DNA from: Alkalithermobacter thermoalcaliphilus JW-YL-7 = DSM 7308
Lineage (GTDB): Bacteria > Bacillota > Clostridia > Peptostreptococcales > Peptostreptococcaceae
Assembly: GCA_001584565.1 (NCBI GenBank)
Contig: LSFY01000001.1
Span: 1,682,421-1,746,420, forward strand
Direction of reading: 5' to 3'
DNA length: 64,000 nt
The notes below the pieces were generated by a model, which saw only the letters and a list, made by a program, of their open reading frames with translations, ran no database searches and was not told the DNA's origin. Shown here piece by piece: positions 1 to 12,929 of this stretch (positions are counted from its first letter, which is position 1; each line of letters opens with the position of its first letter). A program made the translations under genes and the position numbers.

Positions 1-702
1 TATATAACCACTTTCCTCTAAGAACTCTCCAACTACTATATACTCATTATTTATTTGTATATCGTTTTCTTGTAGAGCTTTTTTATATCCAGAAAGTCTG
101 TTTATAGTAACTACTAAATCTATACTTCCTGCTATTAATGCTATATTGCTGCATCCTTTTTGTATAAGGTAATTTGTTATATCATATGTTGCTTTTTCGT
201 TGTCATTATCTACAAAATTTATATCATTGTATTCTAGTGATGATCCTATAACTACAAAAGGGAATTTTGATTGTTTTAAAAATTCTATGCATTCATCTTT
301 TACTCTAGAACTCATAAGTATTATTCCATCTACTCTTTTTCCTCTTATAAACTTTTGTATTGATTCTAATTCTTCCTTATGTTTACTATTAGTAGACATT
401 AATATATCATAAGAGTTTTCAGATAATACACTGCTTATTCCCCTTAAAGCTTCAGGAAAAAATGGATTTATAAACAGCATATCTGAAAATGATGGCATAA
501 TAAGTCCTATTGTATTAGTTTTTCTATTAGCAAGACTTCTGGCTATTACATTTGGATAATATCCTAAGATATTCATAGCGTGTATAACCTTTTGTCTTGT
601 AGGTTCAGTTATTCTTTCATCGTTAGATATAACCCTAGATACTGTTGAAGGAGAAACGCCTGCATAATTTGCTACATCTTTTATGTTTACTGATTTTTTT
701 AT
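1..702 (-). CDS. LacI-family transcriptional regulator, 3' part beyond the window, ATA at the start position
   Basis: The reverse frame is open from 702 to the window edge (about 234 codons). It begins KKSVNIKDVANYAGVSPSTV, the classic LacI helix-turn-helix and hinge, followed by a periplasmic-binding-like sugar domain (TNTIGLIMPSFSDMLFINPF). The C-terminal part lies outside the window. A good Shine-Dalgarno AAGGAGGGG (709-717) sits 8 bases before codon ATA at 700-702. A TAA codon directly precedes ATA, so no ATG, GTG or TTG start can include the DNA-binding domain. Either AUA is used as a rare start or ATG has mutated. The next ATG (about codon 43, NILGYY) would remove the whole HTH. A TATAAT-like -10 lies at 745-750, and a palindromic operator between it and the gene suggests autorepression. 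Family certain; the sugar and targets are not visible. Confidence 0.88.
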   Translation of the reverse strand, partial: MKKSVNIKDVANYAGVSPSTVSRVISNDERITEPTRQKVIHAMNILGYYPNVIARSLANRKTNTIGLIMPSFSDMLFINPFFPEALRGISSVLSENSYDILMSTNSKHKEELESIQKFIRGKRVDGIILMSSRVKDECIEFLKQSKFPFVVIGSSLEYNDINFVDNDNEKATYDITNYLIQKGCSNIALIAGSIDLVVTINRLSGYKKALQENDIQINNEYIVVGEFLEESGYI

Positions 703-718
703 TTAGATCCCCTCCTTG

Positions 719-732
719 TGCAACCGTTTGCA
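719..732. promoter_or_regulatory. LacI-type palindromic operator upstream of the lacI-like gene
   Basis: TGCAACCGTTTGCA is a 14-bp near-perfect palindrome (12 of 14 positions self-complementary) with the central CG step typical of LacI/CcpA-type operators. It lies between the -10 box on the minus strand (745-750) and the Shine-Dalgarno of the LacI-family gene, so bound protein would block initiation. Autoregulation is inferred; CcpA is an alternative binder. Confidence 0.65.
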
Positions 733-786
733 TCATCTTTTGTAATTATATGATACTAGATTTTTTTAGATAAATCAATATATTTT

Positions 787-1542
787 TTATTTTCTCCAAA
801 AAAATATTCCTATGTAAAAATAAAATGCATCTTCAAATTTCCTCAAATCAAGCCCTAGGATATCTTTTACTTTATCTAGTCTGTAAATTAAAGTGTTTCT
901 GTGTATATACAGCTTTTTAGAAGTCTTGGCTATGTTAAGATCACAATTTATAAATTCAAGTGCTGTTTTTATTGTTTCTTTATCAAGTAAAGATATATCT
1001 TTTTCTTCAAATATATAACTTATATATTTTTTTATCTTATCATTTTCAAGGCTTGAAAGTATATCATATTTTATAAAATCTCTCAGTTTAAATGTTCCTC
1101 TTTTTTCGTTTGTTCTTTGAGTGTATTTTATTATATCTTTTGCTACATTTAATCTAATATTTAGCTGATCTATATCGCTTATGTATCCTATGTATACTAT
1201 TTTTACAGATACATAAACTTCACTTTCTAAAATATCTATTATCTTTTTTGTATCTATATTTTTTTGATCTGATACAAGGATTATATAGTCTTCTTTTTTG
1301 TATATACTGCACTCTAAAAATAAGTTTTTTAATATATCTATTGCCTCTTTTTGATTTTCATTGCATTTTAGTATATATGTATGTCCTTTTATGCTTTGAT
1401 ATTCTTTTTCTTTTATTTCTATTAAATATTTTTTTCCATCAAATTTTACTTCTTGGTACTTATCCTTTAGCTTTTCATCGTACTCATATATGTTTATTTT
1501 TTTATCTATTTTTTCTTCTAAAAATTTAATAAGATCTTTCAT
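787..1542 (-). CDS. PucR/CdaR-type helix-turn-helix regulator
   Basis: The 251-residue protein ends in a PucR C-terminal HTH domain (about residues 190-245, with IAKTSKKLYIHRNTLIYRLD; the HRNTLxYR signature is diagnostic of the HTH_30/CdaR group). The N-terminal 180 residues are divergent and carry no domain I recognise. ATG is preceded by GGAAGGAGAT. It lies downstream of the ABC ATPase gene on the same strand, separated by a terminator, so it may be expressed mainly from its own promoter or by read-through. In clostridia a gene of this kind often sits next to the shared sugar-ABC ATPase, which suggests control of carbohydrate uptake; this is inference. Confidence 0.8.
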   Translation of the reverse strand: MKDLIKFLEEKIDKKINIYEYDEKLKDKYQEVKFDGKKYLIEIKEKEYQSIKGHTYILKCNENQKEAIDILKNLFLECSIYKKEDYIILVSDQKNIDTKKIIDILESEVYVSVKIVYIGYISDIDQLNIRLNVAKDIIKYTQRTNEKRGTFKLRDFIKYDILSSLENDKIKKYISYIFEEKDISLLDKETIKTALEFINCDLNIAKTSKKLYIHRNTLIYRLDKVKDILGLDLRKFEDAFYFYIGIFFWRK

Positions 1543-1564
1543 TTTATCTCCTTCCTATGTATTG

Positions 1565-1602
1565 AAAAAAAGATAGTTTATTTTAAATAAACTATCCTTT
1601 TT
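1565..1602 (-). terminator. Rho-independent terminator after the sugar-ABC ATPase gene
   Basis: GATAGTTTATTT pairs with AAATAAACTATC around a minimal loop. A-tracts and T-tracts on both flanks give a U-run on the minus strand just past the stop codon at 1608. Confidence 0.8.
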
Positions 1603-1607
1603 TAAGT

Positions 1608-2717
1608 TTATAGTATGCTAAGCTCTGTTTCTTTGTCAAACATATGTATTTTGTTGCCATCAAATGCAAGTTTTAATTTATCTCCTGAATTTATTTTAGC
1701 CCTTCCATCAAATCTTGCTGTTATAGGTATATTTCCAACTTTTAAATAAGCATATATTTCTGCTCCCATTATTTCTCTTATATCTACAACTGCTTCAAAT
1801 ATTGTATCTTCAGATGCACTTAAGAATATTTCTTCATCATGTATATCTTCAGGTCTTATACCCATAACCACTTTTTTTCCTATATATCCCTTATCTTTTA
1901 ATACTTTTCCTTTTCCTTTAGGAATTTTTATAGATATGTTTTCGAATGTTGCTATAATGTCTTCGCCTTCTTCTTTTAAATCTACATCTATAAAGTTCAT
2001 TTGTGGGCTTCCTATAAATCCAGCAACAAACATATTGTTTGGTTTTTCATAAATCTTTTGAGGAGTATCCATTTGCTGAACAACTCCATCTTTCATTACA
2101 ACTATTCTATCTCCCATTGTCATAGCTTCAACTTGATCATGTGTAACATATATAAATGTAGCTTCTAGTTCTTTGTGAAGTCTACTTATTTCTGTTCTCA
2201 TTTGTCCTCTTAGTTTTGCATCTAGGTTAGATAAAGGTTCATCCATTAAAAACACTTGTGGCTCCCTTACTATAGCACGACCTAATGCTACCCTTTGTCT
2301 TTGTCCCCCTGATAGTGCTTTAGGTTTTCTATCTAAAAGGTGAGAAAGATCTAATATTTCTGCTGCCTGCTTTACTTTTTTATCTATTTCATCTTTAGGT
2401 ACTTTTCTTAATTTCAAACCAAACGCCATATTATCATATACACTCATATGTGGGTAAAGTGCATAGTTTTGGAAAACCATAGCTATATCTCTATCTTTAG
2501 GAGATACATTATTAACAAGTCTATCTCCTATGTAAAGTTCTCCAGATGTTATATCTTCAAGTCCTGCTATCATTCTAAGAGTTGTTGATTTTCCACATCC
2601 TGATGGTCCTACAAGTACTACAAACTCTTTGTCCTTTATTTCTATATTAACATTTTTTACAGCTTCATATCCATTTTCATAAACTTTACATATATCTTTT
2701 AATAATAATCCCGCCAT
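1608..2717 (-). CDS. ugpC: Sugar ABC transporter ATP-binding protein (UgpC/MsmX/MalK type)
   Basis: Cytoplasmic ATPase that powers carbohydrate ABC importers. It shows Walker [10 protein letters not shown] (about residues 35-45), Q-loop, signature LSGGQRQRVALGRA, Walker B VFLMDEPLSNLDAK and the H-loop YVTHDQ, then a C-terminal TOBE/MalK regulatory domain (GIRPEDIH, about residues 275-365). Length is normal for the family. ATG at 2717 is chosen because AAGGGGTGA lies just ahead of it; an in-frame GTG nine bases upstream overlaps that site. No permease or binding-protein genes are adjacent, which fits the MsmX-like role of one ATPase serving several sugar transporters. Confidence 0.93.
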   Translation of the reverse strand: MAGLLLKDICKVYENGYEAVKNVNIEIKDKEFVVLVGPSGCGKSTTLRMIAGLEDITSGELYIGDRLVNNVSPKDRDIAMVFQNYALYPHMSVYDNMAFGLKLRKVPKDEIDKKVKQAAEILDLSHLLDRKPKALSGGQRQRVALGRAIVREPQVFLMDEPLSNLDAKLRGQMRTEISRLHKELEATFIYVTHDQVEAMTMGDRIVVMKDGVVQQMDTPQKIYEKPNNMFVAGFIGSPQMNFIDVDLKEEGEDIIATFENISIKIPKGKGKVLKDKGYIGKKVVMGIRPEDIHDEEIFLSASEDTIFEAVVDIREIMGAEIYAYLKVGNIPITARFDGRAKINSGDKLKLAFDGNKIHMFDKETELSIL

Positions 2718-2815
2718 ATATATCACCCCTTAAACTTATTTTATATAAATATTAAGACAATTTCTATTTTTGTTATATAGTTAATTTAAACAAATATATT
2801 TGTATATTAAAAACA

Positions 2816-2839
2816 AAAAGGTAGCATATGCCACCTTTT
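2816..2839 (-). terminator. Terminator of the nrdDG operon
   Basis: AAAAGGTAGCATATGCCACCTTTT forms a stem with one G-T/A-C variation. It is followed on the minus strand by TTTTTGTTTTT and overlaps the nrdG stop codon. Confidence 0.85.
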
Positions 2840-3356
2840 AGTCTTGATATTGTTTTAAGATAACTGGTCTTTTTTCGATAAGAGATCTTTTAACGTCTAA
2901 GATTCTTTGATTTTTAGATCCTCTAAATTTTATTGATATATCTTTCTTTTCTTGTATAAATCGTCCATCAACCAATACATCTATATTTTTTAAAAGCTCA
3001 ATCCAGTCTTTGTGGTTTGGGTTATCATTTTTCATGATTTCTTCAAATGTATAACCTGTATAAGCCCATACATCTAAATTTAATTTTTTCGCTTCCTTGC
3101 ATATTTTAATTAAAGGCTGTGCTTGTTCAAATGGGTCTCCTCCACTTAATGTTATTCCTCTTTGCAGTTTTAAAGTTTTCACTTTATTTATTATATCATC
3201 TACCTTAACTTCAAAACCTGCATTAAAATCGTGGGTTTGAGGATTGTGGCAACCCTTGCATTTATGCTTACACCCTTGTGTAAATATTACTGTTCTAAGA
3301 CCAGGGCCATCTACTATGCTATCAGTAATTAAATCTGAAGCAAGTCTTATTTTCAT
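2838..3356 (-). CDS. nrdG: Anaerobic ribonucleotide reductase activating protein (radical SAM)
   Basis: The radical-SAM activase installs the glycyl radical on NrdD. The N-terminus VDGPGLRTVIFTQGCKHKC contains the Cx3Cx2C iron-sulfur motif (C-KHK-C-KG-C), followed by the SAM-binding GGxP-like segment TLSGGDPFEQ. The 172-residue length is typical. It follows nrdD by 14 bases on the same strand and shares its NrdR-controlled promoter. The ATG is followed by KIRLASDLITDSIVDG, the expected N-terminus. The pair marks oxygen-independent dNTP synthesis. Confidence 0.97.
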   Translation of the reverse strand: MKIRLASDLITDSIVDGPGLRTVIFTQGCKHKCKGCHNPQTHDFNAGFEVKVDDIINKVKTLKLQRGITLSGGDPFEQAQPLIKICKEAKKLNLDVWAYTGYTFEEIMKNDNPNHKDWIELLKNIDVLVDGRFIQEKKDISIKFRGSKNQRILDVKRSLIEKRPVILKQYQD

Positions 3357-3370
3357 AGCACCACCTCAAG

Positions 3371-5701
3371 TTATATGTGTTTTACTCTATCTTTAACTTC
3401 TGCTCTTTTAGCATTGTTAAATCTGTCTATTGTACCTACTAAGTATCCTGTTATTCTTCTTATTCTTTCAAAATATATTCCATCTTCTCCATCTTTTCTA
3501 TTACAGTTAGGACAAACATCTCCTATAACTCCATTGTATCCACAAACTGGATCTCTATCTACAGGATGATTTATACTTCCATAACCTATTCCTAAATCTT
3601 TCATTGCTCTAACTATTGTTTCAAATGCTTCTAGGTTGTCAGATGGATTTGAGTCAAGTTCTATATAGGTTATGTGTCCTGCATTTGTAAGTTCATGATA
3701 AGGAGCTTCTATTCGAATTTTATCGTATGCTGATATTTTATAGTTAACTGGTACATGGAATGAGTTAGTGTAATACTCTTTATCTGTAACCCCTTCTATG
3801 ACTCCATATAACTTTCTATCAATCTTTGTAAATCTTCCTGCTAATCCTTCTGCTGGAGTTGCTATTAAAGAAAAGTTTAGATTTCTTTTTTTAGATTCTA
3901 AGTCTAACCTTTCTCTCATTGTCTTAATTATTTCTATTCCTAGCCTTTGAGATTCTTCACATTCTGCATGATGCTTGCCTGTTAAAGCTTTTAAGCACTC
4001 TGCAAGACCTATAAATCCTACTGTTAGTGTACCATTTTTTATTACTTCTCTTATAGTATCTTCGCTAGATAGCTTATCTGAATCCATCCATACACCTTGT
4101 CCCATTAAAAATGGGAAATTTTTAACCTTTTTCGATGCCTGTATTTCAAATCTTTCTAATAGCTGTTCTATCACTAGATCCATTTTCTCGTTTAACTCTT
4201 TATAAAATCCTTCCATATCAGCAGTTTCTTTATTTACTAAACCATGTTTTATACCTAATCTTGGAAGGTTTATTGTAGTAAAAGAAAGATTTCCTCTTCC
4301 TGTAACTATTTCTGGGCCACATACATTCGATATTACTCTTGTTCTACATCCCATATACGCTACTTCTGTATGTGGATTTCCTTTTTCGTAATATTTAAGA
4401 TTAAACGGAGCATCTATAAAGCTAAAGTTTGGAAATAATCTTTTAGATGATACTCTACACGCTAATTTAAATAAATCATAGTTAGGATCCCCTTCGTTTA
4501 AGTTTACTCCTTCTTTTACCTTAAATATTAATATAGGAAATATAGGAGTTTCTCCATTTCCAAGACCTCTTTCAAATGCTAATAAAAGATTTTTGCTTAC
4601 AAGTCTTCCTTCACTTGTTGTATCTGTTCCAAAGTTTATACTTGAAAACGGAACTTGAGCTCCTGCTCTTGAATGCATTGTATTTAAATTGTGAACAAAA
4701 CCTTCCATTGCTTGATAAGTTCTTTTATCAGTATCTTTTAATGCCTTATCGACAGCAAAGTGATGAATTTTTTTAGACTTTTCTTTATCTTGTATTATGT
4801 CATTTATTTTTTCTATAAATAAGTCGTGTTCATTTATATCTATACTTTTTATATGCTCGTTTACAAAGTCTGAAAATTCTTTTTCTAGCTTTTCTATGTC
4901 TTTTCCATATTCAAATTCTATAAAGTTTAACACGTGCTGTTTGTAAAGTTTTTTGTATGTCTTTATAACCCCTTTTGCCATTCCATAATCAAAAAAAGGA
5001 ATACTTTGTCCACCATGCTGATCGTTTTGATTAGATTGAATTACTATGGCCGCTAGTGCTGCATAGCTCATTATATCTTGTGGTTCTCTTAAAAATCCGT
5101 GTCCAGTTGAAAATCCACCATCAAATAATTTTATTGGATCTATTTGACAGCATGTCAATGTACCCATATTTAAAAAATCCATATCATGTATATGGATATC
5201 TCCTCTATCATGAGACATTGCATGTTCTGGCTTTATAACAAATGTTTTGCAAAACTCCTTTGAAACAGCACTTCCATATTGAAGCATTGTTCCCATCGCT
5301 GTATTCCCATCTATATTTGCATTTTCTCTTTTTATATCTGCTTTATTTGCATCTGAAAAAGTTATTTTCTCTATTGCCTGCATAAGTCTAGTCTTTGAAT
5401 TTCTTATTCTGCTTCTTTCTGCTCTATATAAAATGTATGCCTCACTAGTCTTTGCATGTCCATTCTCTATTAATATCTTAACTACAGCATCTTGTATATC
5501 CTCAACACCCGGTACTTTATCTATATATTTTTTATTTATGTAACTTACTACTTTATCTGCTAATTCTTCTGCTAGATTATAGTCAGGTACTTTTCCTTCT
5601 TTTTGTGCTACCTCTGAAGCAGCTAAGAATATAGCTCTTGTTATTTTTTCTTTGTTAAAGTTTATAACTCTACCATCTCTTTTTTGAACTTTATCTACCA
5701 T
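3371..5701 (-). CDS. nrdD: Anaerobic ribonucleoside-triphosphate reductase, class III
   Basis: The 776-residue glycyl-radical enzyme reduces NTPs to dNTPs without oxygen. An N-terminal ATP-cone (about residues 4-95, KRDGRVINFNKEKITRAI) gives allosteric control. The central catalytic barrel carries GCRTRVISN. Near the C-terminus the zinc site CGYNGVIGDVCPNC precedes the glycyl-radical loop RRITGYLVGT (Gly near residue 752). ATG follows CGGAGGTAGATT. It is the first gene of nrdD-nrdG, with two NrdR boxes upstream. It looks complete and intact. Confidence 0.98.
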   Translation of the reverse strand: MVDKVQKRDGRVINFNKEKITRAIFLAASEVAQKEGKVPDYNLAEELADKVVSYINKKYIDKVPGVEDIQDAVVKILIENGHAKTSEAYILYRAERSRIRNSKTRLMQAIEKITFSDANKADIKRENANIDGNTAMGTMLQYGSAVSKEFCKTFVIKPEHAMSHDRGDIHIHDMDFLNMGTLTCCQIDPIKLFDGGFSTGHGFLREPQDIMSYAALAAIVIQSNQNDQHGGQSIPFFDYGMAKGVIKTYKKLYKQHVLNFIEFEYGKDIEKLEKEFSDFVNEHIKSIDINEHDLFIEKINDIIQDKEKSKKIHHFAVDKALKDTDKRTYQAMEGFVHNLNTMHSRAGAQVPFSSINFGTDTTSEGRLVSKNLLLAFERGLGNGETPIFPILIFKVKEGVNLNEGDPNYDLFKLACRVSSKRLFPNFSFIDAPFNLKYYEKGNPHTEVAYMGCRTRVISNVCGPEIVTGRGNLSFTTINLPRLGIKHGLVNKETADMEGFYKELNEKMDLVIEQLLERFEIQASKKVKNFPFLMGQGVWMDSDKLSSEDTIREVIKNGTLTVGFIGLAECLKALTGKHHAECEESQRLGIEIIKTMRERLDLESKKRNLNFSLIATPAEGLAGRFTKIDRKLYGVIEGVTDKEYYTNSFHVPVNYKISAYDKIRIEAPYHELTNAGHITYIELDSNPSDNLEAFETIVRAMKDLGIGYGSINHPVDRDPVCGYNGVIGDVCPNCNRKDGEDGIYFERIRRITGYLVGTIDRFNNAKRAEVKDRVKHI

Positions 5702-5726
5702 AATCTACCTCCGCCGCTCTGTTACT

Positions 5727-5773
5727 ATACATTATATTGTGTATATCATATTATACACCACAATATATAGTAT
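5727..5773 (-). promoter_or_regulatory. Tandem NrdR boxes in the nrdDG promoter
   Basis: Two 16-bp boxes, ATACATTATATTGTGT (5727-5742) and CCACAATATATAGTAT (5758-5773), each match the NrdR consensus ACACWATATATWGTGT at 14 of 16 positions. Their starts are 31 bp apart, three helical turns, as is typical for NrdR pairs. TATAAT-like -10 sequences lie within the region. NrdR is an ATP-cone repressor of ribonucleotide reductase genes; repression by dATP-bound NrdR is the known mode. Confidence 0.88.
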
Positions 5774-5782
5774 TATGTACCC

Positions 5783-5816
5783 AAAAAAAATCCCCTTAAC
5801 TCAGTTAAAGGGTGTT
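5783..5816 (-). terminator. Hairpin with A/T-tracts between nrdD and the remnant upstream of it
   Basis: CCCTTAAC and GTTAAAGGG form a bulged stem. A run of eight A on its left gives U8 on the minus strand, so it would end minus-strand transcription entering from 5855-5983. GTTTTT on the right also allows weaker plus-strand use. Confidence 0.6.
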
Positions 5817-5854
5817 TTTCACTTTTAACTTATACATAGATTATCAAATTTATT

Positions 5855-5983
5855 TTACTTAGTCAAATACCATGTATGCATTGAAATTACTATATCATTT
5901 TTTTGAAGTTTAGTATTTTTAAGGCTTTCATATCTCAAAAATTTTTTTATATCAAGACTTTGTTTAAAGTTTTTATTTATAAG
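5855..5983 (-). pseudogene. Short open remnant of an unidentified gene
   Basis: The minus frame is open for 42 codons between stops and has convincing residue composition: FKQSLDIKKFLRYESL, then NTKLQKNDIVISMHTWYLTK and TAA. The only ATG is nine codons from the end and no ribosome-binding site fits. A terminator-like hairpin follows directly. This looks like the 3' end of a gene whose front has been lost. I do not recognise the family, and chance cannot be excluded. Confidence 0.35.
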
Positions 5984-6027
5984 TTATAATATATTTTGTT
6001 ACAAATAATAAATATGAGGAGGAAGTT

Positions 6028-7209
6028 ATGATTTCAAAAAAACTTAGTTATATAACCCCATCTTTTACAATTGGAATAAGTTCTAAGGTTTCACAATTAA
6101 AAGAAAAGGGAGAAAATATAATAGACTTAAGCATAGGAGAACCTGACTTTAATATTCCAGATCTTGCTAAAAAAGAAGCTATAGAGGCTTTAAACTTACA
6201 TAAAACTAAGTATGATTTGGTATCTGGAGTTAAAGACTTAAGAAAAGAAATTTGTGATAAATTAAAAAGCGAAAACAATATATCATATGATATTGATCAG
6301 ATAGTTGTTTCAAGTGGTGCTAAGCACGCTATAACCAATACTTTAATATCTTTGCTTGACTATCAAGATGAAGTTTTGATTCCAAAACCTTATTGGGTAA
6401 GCTATCCAGAGATGGTAAAGCTAGTAGGTGCAGTTCCTGTATTTATAGAAACAAACAAGGAAAATAATTTTAAGGTTGAGCCTGATGATATTTTAAAGTG
6501 TATAACACCTAAATCTAAAATCCTTCTTATATGCAATCCTTCTAATCCAACAGGAGCTGTTTACTCTAGAAAAGAACTTGAAGATATAGTTGATGTATGT
6601 ATTAAAAACAATCTATATATAATATCTGATGAAATATACGAAAGAATTTGCTATGAAAACGAATACGTAAGCATAGCATCTATATCAGATAAGGCTAAAG
6701 AAATTACTATCACTATAAATGGTCTTTCTAAATCTGCATCTATGCCTGGATTAAGACTTGGATATTCAGCATCTAGCAAGGAATTAGCTAAAGCTATTTC
6801 TATTGTTCAAGGACATTTAGTTTCGCATCCTTCTACGATATCTCAATGGGCAGGATATGGAGCTTTAAAGCATGATAAAAAGGTAATAAACAAAATGGTA
6901 AATACTTATAAAAAACGTAGAGATTTAGTAATTTCTATGTTATCTAATATAAAAGATATAGATTATATTTATCCACAAGGTGCCTTTTATGTATTTATAG
7001 ATATTTCTAAACTAAAAGATAAAATTAATTTTAAACAAAGCCTTTCAATAGAGTTTTGTGAACAACTATTAGATAATACAAAGGTTGCTGCTGTTCCAGG
7101 TATAGCATTTGGAATAGATGATTATATTAGAATTTCATATGCTTGTAGTGAAAATGATATTATAGAAGGTATCCACAGAATAGACAAGTTTATTAACAGT
7201 TTAACCTAA
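6028..7209 (+). CDS. Pyridoxal-phosphate aminotransferase, class I (aspartate aminotransferase type)
   Basis: The 393-residue fold-type I aminotransferase has the PLP-binding lysine in GLSKSASMPGLRLGY (about K235), the NPxNPTG motif (CNPSNPTGAVYS), the SDEIYERI motif and a C-terminal substrate arginine segment (DYIRISYACS). It probably transfers amino groups between an L-amino acid and 2-oxoglutarate; aspartate or an aromatic acid is likely from the AspC/PatA resemblance. ATG follows GAGGAGGAAGTT. It is monocistronic, with a terminator just after the stop. Confidence 0.92.
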   Translation: MISKKLSYITPSFTIGISSKVSQLKEKGENIIDLSIGEPDFNIPDLAKKEAIEALNLHKTKYDLVSGVKDLRKEICDKLKSENNISYDIDQIVVSSGAKHAITNTLISLLDYQDEVLIPKPYWVSYPEMVKLVGAVPVFIETNKENNFKVEPDDILKCITPKSKILLICNPSNPTGAVYSRKELEDIVDVCIKNNLYIISDEIYERICYENEYVSIASISDKAKEITITINGLSKSASMPGLRLGYSASSKELAKAISIVQGHLVSHPSTISQWAGYGALKHDKKVINKMVNTYKKRRDLVISMLSNIKDIDYIYPQGAFYVFIDISKLKDKINFKQSLSIEFCEQLLDNTKVAAVPGIAFGIDDYIRISYACSENDIIEGIHRIDKFINSLT

Positions 7210-7210
7210 A

Positions 7211-7240
7211 AAAGATGAAGCTGAATGCTTCATCTTTACT
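7211..7240 (+). terminator. Terminator after the aminotransferase gene
   Basis: AAAGATGAAGC pairs with GCTTCATCTTT (7227-7237) around TGAAT and is followed by ACTTTTT. It is symmetric enough to serve the converging pseudogene too. Confidence 0.85.
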
Positions 7241-7691
7241 TTTTCACCTGAAGATAATATTTGTTGTTTTTTTCAGAATCCCTAAAGTATAATGTATAAT
7301 CTCCTATTTCATATAATAAAGTGTACCCTGTAAAATCTGACTCATTATCGTCCCACTCTTTAAGTGGTTTTCCTAATTTTGATATGATAGAATCATAATC
7401 TGCTTCAAGATTTATTCCAAGAACTTGTGTACCATCATTGAAAAATATACTACTTACCTGTTCATTTGATATAAATATTATTTTCTATTCCATCTTTTAA
7501 GGTATCTTCTATCAAATTCAAAAATCCCTTAACTTTATATATATTTGATAATTCAATATAAGGCTTATCAAATCCAGGCTCTTCATTTATTATTTCTTTG
7601 TATATTTTAATAGCCTCATCATATTTTCCTTTTTCAGTTAAACTCCTTGCTTTTTCTATTTTGCTTTCAATACTGCTACACCCTTTTTCAT
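7236..7691 (-). pseudogene. Broken TPR-type lipoprotein gene (signal peptide lost plus frameshift)
   Basis: On the minus strand AGGAGG precedes ATG AAA AAG at 7691, but this frame stops after 11 codons. The next frame reads CSSIESKIEKARSLTEKGKY and on to EAIKIYKEIINEEPGF. This is a mature lipoprotein start followed by a tetratricopeptide-like repeat, so the stretch encoding the hydrophobic signal is missing. That frame ends at TGA (7462-7464). Near 7470-7490 coding shifts to a third frame, NDGTQVLGINLEADYDSIIS, continuing to GDYTLYFRDSEKNNKYYLQ with TAA at 7236-7238; this tail resembles small secreted beta-domain proteins. Two independent lesions make sequencing error alone unlikely. It is not functional as read. 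Confidence 0.75.
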
Positions 7692-7728
7692 ATTTACCTC
7701 CTATTTTTTATATATGTATATGTATTAT

Positions 7729-7773
7729 AAAAAAAGTCTGCATCCTTATTTTAAGATAAAGATGCAGACTTTT
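7729..7773 (-). terminator. Rho-independent terminator of the rRNA operon
   Basis: AAAGTCTGCATC pairs with GATGCAGACTTT across a 16-base loop. Seven A on the left give the U-run on the minus strand, just after the 5S gene. Confidence 0.88.
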
Positions 7774-7798
7774 CCACTAATATTTTCTAAAAAAAATA

Positions 7799-7915
<117 letters not shown>

Positions 7916-7922
7916 AATATAT

Positions 7923-7946
7923 TAGCACTTTCAAAACTGCATAGCA
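7923..7946 (-). other. 3' half of the 23S rRNA processing stem
   Basis: This 24-base stretch between 23S and 5S is the reverse complement of 10876-10899 except at two positions. The two arms would pair across the whole 23S rRNA and form the double-stranded stem normally cut by RNase III or Mini-III. Confidence 0.8.
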
Positions 7947-7950
7947 TTTT

Positions 7951-12613
<4,663 letters not shown>

Positions 12614-12644
12614 ATATAACTTTTATATTTAGTAACTGGCTTAA

Positions 12645-12657
12645 TTACCTGCTGTTT
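12645..12657 (-). other. 5' arm of the 16S processing stem
   Basis: TTACCTGCTGTTT (plus strand) is the exact reverse complement of AAACAGCAGGTAA at 10981-10993, so leader and trailer of pre-16S pair over 13 bases. The leader also contains a small hairpin ACTTGTC/GGACAAGT (12675-12694 region) and the boxA-like TTTGAAAATT. Confidence 0.75.
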
Positions 12658-12697
12658 AATTTTCAAAGTTCATTTACTTGTCCTTGCGACAAGTAAT

Positions 12698-12726
12698 AAT
12701 ATATCACCTTTTAAATTGTGAGTCAA
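12698..12726 (-). promoter_or_regulatory. rRNA operon promoter
   Basis: On the minus strand TTGACT (-35, 12721-12726) is separated by 17 bases from TATATT (-10, 12698-12703). It is preceded by an A/T-rich UP-like stretch (12727-12760). Transcription would begin near 12691, giving a leader of about 78 bases before 16S. The rest of 12727-12929 shows no gene. Confidence 0.85.
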
Positions 12727-12929
12727 CACTTTTTTGATATTTTTTTAAATCTTAAAATATTATCTTTTCAATACGCTAATATCTATAAAAACAAGCTCAT
12801 ATAATTCTAATAGAAAAATACATAAATTGTAAATGTTTATAATCGCATAAAATTATTTTTGTTTTCAAAGCCTAGTGATATAATTTTTATAATAAATTTA
12901 ATATAACTGTAAAGGAATGATATTTTTTA

